Below, one piece after another: positions 55,247 through 64,000 of a stretch of 64,000 bases of DNA; the stretch's first letter is position 1, and every line of letters begins with the position of its first letter. Under the pieces are notes generated by a model. The model was not told the origin of the DNA. It was given only the letters and a program-made list of their open reading frames with translations, and ran no database searches. The position numbers and the translations under genes are program-made. Origin of the DNA: Spartinivicinus poritis (GTDB lineage: Bacteria; Pseudomonadota; Gammaproteobacteria; Pseudomonadales; Zooshikellaceae); contig NZ_JAPMOU010000007.1 in NCBI RefSeq assembly GCF_028858535.1, forward strand, positions 62,001 to 126,000, read 5' to 3'.

Positions 55247-56008
55247 ATGAATAAATCAGCTTTGATTGGTGCTGCCATAAGCTTTGCTATATCCACTCAA
55301 GCAATGGCTTTATATATACCAGGCAGTAAAGACATTACAATTAATGATGGCAACTATAGAAACCTATCTTGGGATGGCACCAAATTTTCAAAAAATGGCT
55401 GGTATGGTCCTCAAGAAGATAACGAAGTAGAGCCAGGTGCAAGTTCTGGTCCCTCTATTCAAGCTTGGGACCTAGAAGCTTTCTATCAGAAAGGCAATCA
55501 ACTAAGCCTTGCTTCAGGTTTTGACTTAGTCAATGGCGCCTACGATCCAGTCCACAGACGTACATTCAAGTCCGGCGATATCTTTTTGAGCACTTCTGGC
55601 TCAAAAAACAACTTCGACTATGTTCTGGATATTAATTGGAATAATTTAAGTTACGATGTCGTCAAGCTAACGGCAAATAGTCAGCTAGCTAACTCTTCTA
55701 TTTTCGCATCCTCTGGGCCTTGGACTTATCTTTCTGGTGGCACCCAAATTGAGTCTGGTACGTTTAACTTACTAGACTCACTTACTGATGCTGAAACAGG
55801 CTTAAGAGGAGGTAAACATTTTTTAGCAACAGGTTTCGATTTGAGCTTCTTAGGTGAAGATATTGATTTCATTGCTTCATATACAATGCAGTGTGGTAAT
55901 GACCATATCTTAGGAGAGGGTAAAACCACTGTAACCCAAGTACCACTACCAGGCACTTTATCCTTATTAGGTGTAGCTGCACTTGGTTTATTCTGTAGAC
56001 GTAAATAA
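55247..56008 (+). CDS. PEP-CTERM-type exported protein
   Basis: A 253-residue exoprotein with a signal peptide (MNKSALIGAAISFAISTQAM) and a C-terminal sorting signal, VPLPGTLSLLGVAALGLFCR RK in residues 232-253: a VPxPG motif, one hydrophobic helix and basic end. VPLPG replaces the canonical VPEP, a known variant. The mature part is rich in Ser, Gly and aromatic residues and looks like a beta-rich structural protein. It is a probable substrate of the exosortase ~5.5 kb away. It stands alone after an 895-base gap. Confidence 0.78.
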   Translation: MNKSALIGAAISFAISTQAMALYIPGSKDITINDGNYRNLSWDGTKFSKNGWYGPQEDNEVEPGASSGPSIQAWDLEAFYQKGNQLSLASGFDLVNGAYDPVHRRTFKSGDIFLSTSGSKNNFDYVLDINWNNLSYDVVKLTANSQLANSSIFASSGPWTYLSGGTQIESGTFNLLDSLTDAETGLRGGKHFLATGFDLSFLGEDIDFIASYTMQCGNDHILGEGKTTVTQVPLPGTLSLLGVAALGLFCRRK

Positions 56009-56408
56009 TAAACTTCATCTAGTATTTACTTCTAACACTCGTTGCTGGCTAGTTTAAAGCTTTAATCTAACCAGTAACGTCAAAAGTATTCACTTCCCTA
56101 AATACTCATATCTCTCAATACCTAGCATACCTTTTATAATACAACCTATTCATATAATGTACGACATATTATTGTATTGCGTTTCAAATTATATTGACCA
56201 AAAAACATACTCCAGTTACCAACATAATTTCACTTCGCGAGCCAGAAAACTGTGGAATAGTGTTGCAATAAACCTATAACCAAATCCCGAATCTGATAGA
56301 CACAATAAATTTACTCATGTAGCAAAAATTAAATGTGACACAAAATACATTTCAATTTATTAAACGCTCTAAAATACCTACAAGGATATTTAGTAGGGGG
56401 TTATCAAC
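56009..56408. other. 400-base gap after PEP-CTERM gene
   Basis: AT-rich, with an interrupted hairpin GTTGCTGGCTAG (56041-56052) / CTAACCAGTAAC (56067-56078) that probably ends the PEP-CTERM transcript. An AGGGGG ribosome site precedes the next small gene. Nothing else is seen. Confidence 0.4.
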
Positions 56409-56597
56409 ATGCATCAAAACGATTCAGAAACAAAGTGCCCAAAATGCTTTTCAATGGTGAACACACTGACATTCAATCGCAGTGGATGTCCAAACTGTGA
56501 TTATGATCATAGGAACTTTGTGAACATTAAAGCACCTGATTGGGGGTTAGTTCCCAAAGAAGATCACTATAACGCAGGCCAGATATTCAAGAGATAA
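56409..56597 (+). CDS. small zinc-ribbon protein (62 residues)
   Basis: The 62-residue product has CPKC and CPNC knuckles (KCPKCFSMVNTL; RSGCPNCDYDHR), giving a four-cysteine zinc ribbon, and a short polar tail. A strong AGGGGG ribosome site lies ten bases upstream, and a good terminator follows, which support a real gene. It could be a rubrerythrin-like or RNA-binding ribbon; nothing fixes the role. Confidence 0.7.
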   Translation: MHQNDSETKCPKCFSMVNTLTFNRSGCPNCDYDHRNFVNIKAPDWGLVPKEDHYNAGQIFKR

Positions 56598-56612
56598 CTG
56601 GTAATAAGGAAC

Positions 56613-56653
56613 AAATAAATGGCCTTCAGGCATTACTTTAAGGCCATTTATTT
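56613..56653. terminator. bidirectional intrinsic terminator
   Basis: A perfect 14-bp stem AAATAAATGGCCTT (56613-56626) / AAGGCCATTTATTT (56640-56653) separates the convergent zinc-ribbon and exported-protein genes. Ts follow on both strands. Confidence 0.85.
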
Positions 56654-56662
56654 TCTTGCCAA

Positions 56663-57121
56663 TTATTTAGTCAACTTTACAAACCATAACTCAAAAACTG
56701 AGTTACTGGTTTCTTCATTAAAACCACAAGTCCCAGAAATCAACACAGGCGTTTTGCTAGGAACTAAAATATTGGTAGATGTTTTTATAGAAGCCCCGGT
56801 TTCACGTAATACTACTAGCGCTACTTGCAACACTTTATGCTGAAAGTTACCTGTTTGGGACTTAAGCCTCCCTTTTAAACTAATTTCAGCTCCCTTGATG
56901 CTTCGAACAAAATGAAATTCATCAGCATCATCAGCTGTGATATTGATAACACCTGCCGATACAACTTGTATTTTTTCATTAGGAATTGAATTTGAAGAAA
57001 GTACCTCTTTGCAAATCTCAGGTTCAGTGGTTGTTATTTGCAATAGTTCTAACTGTTCTGCAAATGTCACACCTGGTACCAGCATACAAACAGCAATTAA
57101 AAGCTTCCTAATTTTTTTCAT
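56663..57121 (-). CDS. hypothetical exported protein
   Basis: A 152-residue protein with a clean signal peptide (MKKIRKLLIAVCMLVPGVTF then AEQ). The mature part is not recognised. It has two cysteines (PEICKEV and ISGTCGF) that could form a disulfide, and reads as a beta-sandwich-like periplasmic protein. I start at 57121 because the longer frame adds 13 residues without a signal character. It sits 170 bases downstream of parE on the same strand, beyond the parE terminator. Confidence 0.6.
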   Translation of the reverse strand: MKKIRKLLIAVCMLVPGVTFAEQLELLQITTTEPEICKEVLSSNSIPNEKIQVVSAGVINITADDADEFHFVRSIKGAEISLKGRLKSQTGNFQHKVLQVALVVLRETGASIKTSTNILVPSKTPVLISGTCGFNEETSNSVFELWFVKLTK

Positions 57122-57226
57122 AAAACGATGACCCACTAACTCTAGCAATACAAAATACAATCATCAGTTATACTTTTTTAGTTACAAAAAGTCTCTCATC
57201 TTTACACTGACAATAATTTTATTAAT

Positions 57227-57248
57227 AAAAAAAGGGGCCAAAAGCCCC
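57227..57248 (-). terminator. intrinsic terminator of parE
   Basis: Reading on the minus strand, a GGGGC / GCCCC stem with a short loop is followed by seven Ts (complement of 57227-57233). It lies 46 bases beyond the parE stop. Confidence 0.75.
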
Positions 57249-57293
57249 TATACACTATTACACATCTAATGCATTATTTCCTGATAAAAACGA

Positions 57294-59183
<1,890 letters not shown>

Positions 59184-59194
59184 CTATACAGTAG

Positions 59195-59830
59195 TTAAAG
59201 TAGACCGAAAAACTTATAAATTTGCGGCAAATATTCTGCAAACCCTTCAAAACCATGGTTTCCTCCAGGGATAATCTGGGTTGGGCTTGCTTGATAATAG
59301 TCAACAGCTTTTCGGTAGTCTAAAGTCTCATCACCTGTTTGTACCAGCAATAGACAATTGTCTGGATTAGTAATAGCCGAAACCTGTAACGCCTTTAGCT
59401 GATTAACATGCTCTTGAGTCAGGATATACTGTTCACCAGTATAATAGTTATTATGCTCGCCTAAGTAATCTGCCATCATTTCATAAGGACGAACAGCTGG
59501 GTTAATCAAGACCAGTTTTGCTTCATAAACACTTTTACTTTTTTGATACTGCTGGCTTAGCTGCTGATAAAGCCAGGTACCATAGTAGCCCCCTAAAGAA
59601 CTGCCAATTAAATAAACAGGCTTTTGCTGACTTTCTTGTTGAAGGCGAGGCCACAATAAATCAATGGCCTGTTCAGGCCCGAAAGGCAAGGTAGGTACCC
59701 ATACTTGATGTAAAAATGGCTGTGTCTTCAGTGATTCAACCAACAATCGGGCTTTAGTTGAAGCCGGCGAGCAGCAAAAGCCATGAATATACACAATCAA
59801 AGGTCTGGCTAACGCACTTTCATTTATCAT
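59195..59830 (-). CDS. yqiA: YqiA-family alpha/beta-hydrolase esterase
   Basis: A ~211-residue UPF0227 esterase. RPLIVYIHGFCCSPASTKAR is the oxyanion-side start, the nucleophile elbow is IGSSLGGYYGTWL (Ser in GSSLGG), with LLVQTGDETLDYRKAV (Asp) and GGNHGFEGF (His) completing the triad. It hydrolyses short acyl esters; the native substrate is unclear. I start at 59830 (MINESALARP), as a longer frame adds 17 residues not seen in relatives; the ribosome site is modest. It lies 17 bases upstream of parE. Confidence 0.87.
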   Translation of the reverse strand: MINESALARPLIVYIHGFCCSPASTKARLLVESLKTQPFLHQVWVPTLPFGPEQAIDLLWPRLQQESQQKPVYLIGSSLGGYYGTWLYQQLSQQYQKSKSVYEAKLVLINPAVRPYEMMADYLGEHNNYYTGEQYILTQEHVNQLKALQVSAITNPDNCLLLVQTGDETLDYRKAVDYYQASPTQIIPGGNHGFEGFAEYLPQIYKFFGLL

Positions 59831-60002
59831 TAATCTCGTCTTCTTACCTAGATAAATTACTGCACACTCACCCTTGCACATACCTTTACAGATATAGCCA
59901 AAAAGTCGAAGTAAGTCTGCTGCGATAAGGCTTTACAGGATAAAGCGAATGATTCTAGCAGCTAATTGGCTTAGCTGTTTAGGTAAACACTGAGATTAGC
60001 GC

Positions 60003-60812
60003 CTAATACCCACTGGCATTCTCATCAATTTGAAAGTTAAACTGCTCCGCTCGGTGAACGCTGGTTACAATATCGCCATTTTTCATCAAGTTAATTAAAC
60101 GGAATCCAGGGGCTAAGTTATCTAGTTTGAACTCAGAGCTTTGCCTGGCAAACTGTACACAAGTGGAAGGAGAGCCCAGATAGCGGGCATGATAGTCTTG
60201 GCGATCAAACTCTTGGTGAATGTGACCACACAACACCAGCTTAACCTGATCATATTGATCAATTAATTGGTTAAATTTATCTGCATTTCGAAGACCAATA
60301 TTATCTAACCATACACAACCTACAGACAGTGTATGGTGATGCAAACAAATCATTGTATATTTTGCAGTTGGATTATCTAATTGTTGTTTAAGATAGCTCA
60401 ACTCTTCATCAGTCAACTCACCATAAACCTTACCTGGCACATTAGAGTTCAACATAAGCACCTGCCAGTCATGTGCTACAAAAGCCTTATTTAAACAGGG
60501 GTTATTTTTATACAACTGCTGCATTAAAAGATATTCATCATGATTACCAGCAATCCAGCGCTGGGGCATTTTAAAAGAAGCTGTACAATCAACAAATCGT
60601 TGGTAAGACTCCGGACTACCATCTTGCGATATGTCACCAGTCACTAACATTAAATCAACTTCCTGCTGTAACTGAGAAAATGCGACAAGAACTGCCTTTA
60701 AGCTATCCTGAGTATTCACTCCCAGGAGTTGTCCCTGTTGGCTTGCATAAAGGTGGCTATCGGTTACTTGTAAAATTCGTAATGCCACCTGAGATGCTGT
60801 ATTTACTGACAA
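60003..60812 (-). CDS. cpdA: 3',5'-cyclic AMP phosphodiesterase CpdA
   Basis: A 269-residue class III cyclic-nucleotide phosphodiesterase of the calcineurin-like fold. Metal motifs are VTDSHLYA (Asp18, His20), TGDISQDGS, AGNHDEY, CLHHHTLSVG and CGHIHQEFDR, all intact. It hydrolyses cAMP to AMP and so tunes CRP control, in which the CRP-like site upstream of the EF-G paralogue may take part. It is part of the cpdA-yqiA-parE order, with ~120 bases to yqiA. Confidence 0.93.
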   Translation of the reverse strand: MSVNTASQVALRILQVTDSHLYASQQGQLLGVNTQDSLKAVLVAFSQLQQEVDLMLVTGDISQDGSPESYQRFVDCTASFKMPQRWIAGNHDEYLLMQQLYKNNPCLNKAFVAHDWQVLMLNSNVPGKVYGELTDEELSYLKQQLDNPTAKYTMICLHHHTLSVGCVWLDNIGLRNADKFNQLIDQYDQVKLVLCGHIHQEFDRQDYHARYLGSPSTCVQFARQSSEFKLDNLAPGFRLINLMKNGDIVTSVHRAEQFNFQIDENASGY

Positions 60813-61087
60813 AGGTTAAGTCCTGCTTGCTCTTCAATAAAACTGATAAATAGGTTGCCAGATTAGCAACGTCATTAGGCACAACATCTAAAAAATATGT
60901 TGCTGAAATTACCAGATTTAATATTGGTAACTATCGATTTAGTGACTCTCGATATTTAGTCGCTATCACTATTGAGTAACTATAGCAGCGCGTACTTTGA
61001 TATATCAGACCCCATGCTATTTTTTAAAACCAGATCACATTTAACCCATTAGAACTACATATAAAGCTTTCAATCAGGGAGTCATCA

Positions 61088-61540
61088 TTAAGATGACAAA
61101 CTCACAGGTTCATATGAATGCCCTTGCTCTAAGCAAAAGGCCAGCCAATCTGCTAAAAAACGGTTTAGTTGTGCTTTTTCATCGGGATGGAACATTTGCG
61201 GGTTAGGATAGCTATACTTTGCAGCAAAGTGGCGCTTCTGTTGAGCACTGATGACTTCTGCCATTTGTACATCATGATAAACTCGAACACTCATCAGAGG
61301 AGTGATAGCCCACTCCCCCCATTCAGCATCATGAATCAGGCTTATAACCGAAGTGTATTTACAGCGCTCCACAACCTTGAGGGTCAAAATGCCCTTATAG
61401 CTACCGTGAGAGATGGCTATTCGCCTTAGATCTTCATCATTACCTGGCAATAGCTTACACAGCCTAAAGTAATTGGCCTCACAGACTGCCTGTTGCTTGA
61501 CCAAGTCTACTTTATAGCCAGCTTTCCTCATGCCAAACAC
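61088..61540 (-). CDS. yqiB: DUF1249 (YqiB-like) protein
   Basis: A 150-residue YqiB-type protein. CEANYFRLCKLLPGNDEDLR is the family's N-terminal signature, followed by ERCKYTSVISLIHDA and TPLMSVRVYHDVQMAEV, then YPNPQMFHPDEKAQLNRFLA. It is found next to cpdA in most gammaproteobacteria and has no settled function. About 275 AT-rich bases separate it from cpdA here. Confidence 0.9.
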   Translation of the reverse strand: MFGMRKAGYKVDLVKQQAVCEANYFRLCKLLPGNDEDLRRIAISHGSYKGILTLKVVERCKYTSVISLIHDAEWGEWAITPLMSVRVYHDVQMAEVISAQQKRHFAAKYSYPNPQMFHPDEKAQLNRFLADWLAFCLEQGHSYEPVSLSS

Positions 61541-62250
61541 CTTCCCACGACGTTACTTAAGACCTTAGACTAACTTACATTACACTTGATTCAACCTATT
61601 GGCAAAATAACTGACGCTCCTTCTTTGTGAAAGGGCCAATAGAGTCTGCTAGTCAAATGCTTGAAATGGGATACAAGCCGATTTAACTCAGATACTCCAT
61701 CAAACCACAGGAAGCTTCCATATAGCCTAATCCCCTTGATATACGATGAAATATCCAGATTAAGCGTTTCTTGATACCAGAAATAGTCGCTTTTTTTTAA
61801 AGTAAACAGTTACTATGTAATTTTGATTTACTTGTTAACAAAGCAAGCAAATAACACAGATAACAAAACCAGTAGGATTAATAAGCGTAAGGTAGGCTTA
61901 AGTATTATTGACGACAAAATATCTGTAAAATTATCACAACACTAGGTAGTATAAAGTGTGTAAATTATAACTTAAAATATCGACATCTAATTCAAAAACT
62001 CACCCATTTATAAATTTGTTTTGTTACACTAAGCACCATATTTTTAAAAACCGGCTCAAGTATTAGGTGTCACTAAACTTATAAATCTCACTTTTATAAA
62101 GGCTATTTAGCCGTACAACAACTGATTTAAAAGTGTGGTTTACTTTTGGTTAATGCTAGCTTGAATATGATGCCCAGTTTAAAAAAACACTATGAAAATA
62201 AATGTAATGCGTATCCAGGTTATAGATACCTCACTCAAGGGATTCGATTT
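61541..62250. other. 710-base divergent region between yqiB and tolC
   Basis: Very AT-rich DNA with no gene. It should hold the promoters of yqiB and tolC. No hexamer pair or operator is strong enough to assign. A frame extending tolC 35 codons upstream into this region reads as low-complexity sequence and is not used. Confidence 0.4.
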
Positions 62251-63636
62251 ATGGCATTGAAACCTTTTACTACTACCCTGCTAGTTTCCCTGTTTGCCAG
62301 CCCTTTAGCGATGGCTGAAAAGGCAGACTTGCTGACCATTTACCAACAGGCATTAGAAAGTGATGCCCAGTTCGCTGCGGCTCGCCAGCAATTTAATGCT
62401 AGCCAAGAAGCAGATAATCAAGGGCTAGCTGGTTTGCTTCCTCAAGTAAACCTGTCAGCTAGTACCTCGAACAGCAAAACAGTACAACTGCAAAATGGTA
62501 TTTCCAACCGCACCAGTGGCGGCAATACCCATGGCTGGAGTGCCTCTTTGGAGCAGCCGGTTTTTCAACTGCAAAGTTGGTTTACTTACACTAAATCCAA
62601 AAAGGAAGTCAGTCAGGCAGAAAAGCAGCTTAGTTTAGAAGCACAGTCGCTGATTTTACGGGTAGCAGAAGCCTATTTTAATGCCTTACGGGCTGAAGAT
62701 AGTCTTGAAACTGCAAAAGCCCGTGAAACTGCTTTTAAACGCCAATATGAGCAGGCACAACAGCGTTTTGAAGTTGGCTTAATTGCAAAAACAGATGTAC
62801 TTGAAGCCAAGGCCGTTTATGACAATGCCCGAGTCACCCGAATCACTGCAGAAAATGATGTAGAAGTGAGCTACGAGGCCATCCGCACCATAACTAATCA
62901 GTTGCCAGGTAATTTAGGCAAGCTTGATAAAAATATGCCAGTAAAGGCCCCTACCCCATCCAAAATAGAAAGCTGGGTCAAAACTGCGCTTAAAAGCAAC
63001 CTAGCCGTTCAGGTAGCTAACGAAGCTGTCAAAGTAGCAGAAGAAGAAGTTAAGCGACAAAAGGCTGGCCATGCCCCAACAGTCAATGCTTCAGCGCAAT
63101 ACGGCCACACAGCAGGACCTAGCAGTCGCACAGCCTTTACTGATAGTAATGGCAAATCAAATACCACCACTTATAGCTTGAACTTTAACTTCCCTATTTA
63201 CAGTGGTGGCCTGACTAGCTCACGGTCTCGTGCAGCCTCATCTTTGCTTTCAAAAGCCATGCACGACAAAGACTTTCAAGTAAGAACCACATATCAGCAA
63301 ACGCGCAACTTCTTTAATACTGTCAACTCTGATGTACAACGGGTAGATGCCAGATGGCAAAGCACAGTTTCATCTGCCAGTGCTTTAGAAGCGACTGAAA
63401 GCGGCTATGAAGTGGGTACGCGGAATATTATTGACGTATTAGAGGCCCAATCAAACCTCTATAACTCTCAACAAGACTACCTGAATGCTCGCTATGATTT
63501 CATTATTAACACACTGAAGTTGAAGCAGCAGGCTGGTACGTTAAGCCCAGACGATTTAACTGAGTTGAACAAGTGGATTAGCAAAGCAGAAAATACTGAG
63601 TTGTTACCAGCAATTAAGGACAGCGAAAAGCTTTAA
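62251..63636 (+). CDS. tolC: TolC-family outer-membrane efflux channel
   Basis: A 461-residue outer-membrane protein. A signal peptide (TTTLLVSLFASPLAMAEK) is followed by two repeats of the OEP domain: LLTIYQQALESDAQFAAARQ, typical of TolC, then LRVAEAYFNALRAEDSLETA and later YEVGTRNIIDVLEAQSNLYN, the hallmark of the second repeat. It is the trimeric exit duct for RND/MFS pumps and type I secretion. I start at ATG 62251, with AAGGGA nine bases upstream. It converges with waaA, the common context. Confidence 0.93.
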   Translation: MALKPFTTTLLVSLFASPLAMAEKADLLTIYQQALESDAQFAAARQQFNASQEADNQGLAGLLPQVNLSASTSNSKTVQLQNGISNRTSGGNTHGWSASLEQPVFQLQSWFTYTKSKKEVSQAEKQLSLEAQSLILRVAEAYFNALRAEDSLETAKARETAFKRQYEQAQQRFEVGLIAKTDVLEAKAVYDNARVTRITAENDVEVSYEAIRTITNQLPGNLGKLDKNMPVKAPTPSKIESWVKTALKSNLAVQVANEAVKVAEEEVKRQKAGHAPTVNASAQYGHTAGPSSRTAFTDSNGKSNTTTYSLNFNFPIYSGGLTSSRSRAASSLLSKAMHDKDFQVRTTYQQTRNFFNTVNSDVQRVDARWQSTVSSASALEATESGYEVGTRNIIDVLEAQSNLYNSQQDYLNARYDFIINTLKLKQQAGTLSPDDLTELNKWISKAENTELLPAIKDSEKL

Positions 63637-63647
63637 CATTACATGAT

Positions 63648-63671
63648 GCGCTAGCTTCGTAAGGCTAGCGC
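63648..63671. terminator. hairpin between tolC and waaA
   Basis: GCGCTAGC (63648-63655) pairs perfectly with GCTAGCGC (63664-63671) over an eight-base loop. It lies 12 bases after the tolC stop and its last base touches the waaA stop. It can serve both convergent genes. Confidence 0.6.
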
Positions 63672-64000
63672 TAATGCGTTATATTTTGGCTAATTAACTC
63701 TAACAAGTGCTGTAACGCCCCTCGATTTTCTTCAACCACTTGTAATGCATTGCTACCTACGGCTCTGCTTTGATTTTCATCAGTTAGTAACTTTATTAGC
63801 TGTTCAGCTATCTCATTAGTATTACTGACTAGTTTCATCCCTCTAGCATTCACTAGTTTGTCAGTGATTTCCTGAAAGTTAATAACATAAGGCCCAGACA
63901 ATAGAGGTTTACCCCATACTGCCGCTTCCAACATGTTATGCCCGCCCCCCCCTTCGAGCAAACTTCCACCAATAAATGCTACATCTGCTGCAACATATAA
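63671..64000 (-). CDS. waaA: Kdo transferase WaaA (KdtA), 3' end only
   Basis: Only the last ~110 codons are inside the window; the gene continues past the right edge with no start here. The frame runs open to 64000. The visible part has DVAFIGGSLLEGGGGHNMLE, then KPLLSGPYVINFQEITDKL, the C-terminal GT-B signature of WaaA, which adds Kdo to lipid A precursors. Its position after tolC matches known gammaproteobacteria. GGSLLEGGGGHN shows Gly where relatives have Arg (LVERGGHN), a detail to verify. Confidence 0.9.
   Translation of the reverse strand, partial: LYVAADVAFIGGSLLEGGGGHNMLEAAVWGKPLLSGPYVINFQEITDKLVNARGMKLVSNTNEIAEQLIKLLTDENQSRAVGSNALQVVEENRGALQHLLELISQNITH

Overview
This window looks like the chromosome of a marine gammaproteobacterium. 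The base composition is AT-rich and the housekeeping order is gammaproteobacterial: mpl-ubiX, parE-yqiA-cpdA-yqiB, tolC next to waaA, alpha-2-macroglobulin next to pbpC, polB, ndh and mtgA. The mix is most like Oceanospirillales such as Zooshikella or Spartinivicinus, but that placement is an inference from gene content; no rRNA or tRNA is present to test it. Coding density is normal, with several gene-poor stretches of 0.5-0.9 kb.

Layout. 0.4-7.4 kb: a DedA/PAP2 fusion, a LON-substrate-domain protein, ubiX-mpl, a pyrophosphate-type phosphofructokinase and a NagX-like membrane acyltransferase. 7.5-10.3 kb: a MITE copy, a CRP-like palindrome, a short leader ORF with a mutually exclusive hairpin set (attenuator), then a divergent EF-G paralogue. 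10.4-20.2 kb: a lipoprotein candidate, cytochrome c4, VOC protein, zinc-ribbon protein, secreted Vps62-like protein, ndh, mtgA, and an XRE / phospholipase-A2-like / TraB cluster. 20.4-27.7 kb is regulator-rich: ABM monooxygenase, orphan Mor-family protein, degenerate double receiver, two AraC, one LysR, two DUF1127 proteins. 27.8-30.3 kb: Hsp20 with a sigma-32-like promoter and a ROSE thermometer, a solute-binding protein and ppa. 30.6-38.2 kb: alpha-2-macroglobulin, pbpC and the second MITE copy. 38.3-45.2 kb: MBL hydrolase, HI0933 flavoprotein, small conserved proteins, polB.

45.2-56.0 kb is the most distinctive region. An exosortase fused to an EpsI-like domain sits beside a multi-pass VIT/VWA protein that ends in a PEP-CTERM tail. 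Upstream on the same strand are a PAS-HAMP histidine kinase and an orphan NMT1-like binding protein. Divergent to them are an Rcp1-type response regulator, a soluble kinase and a small PEP-CTERM exoprotein. This looks like a signal-controlled protein-sorting module. 56.4-64 kb returns to core genes: a zinc ribbon, a secreted hypothetical, parE, yqiA, cpdA, yqiB, tolC and the 3' end of waaA, which runs off the window.
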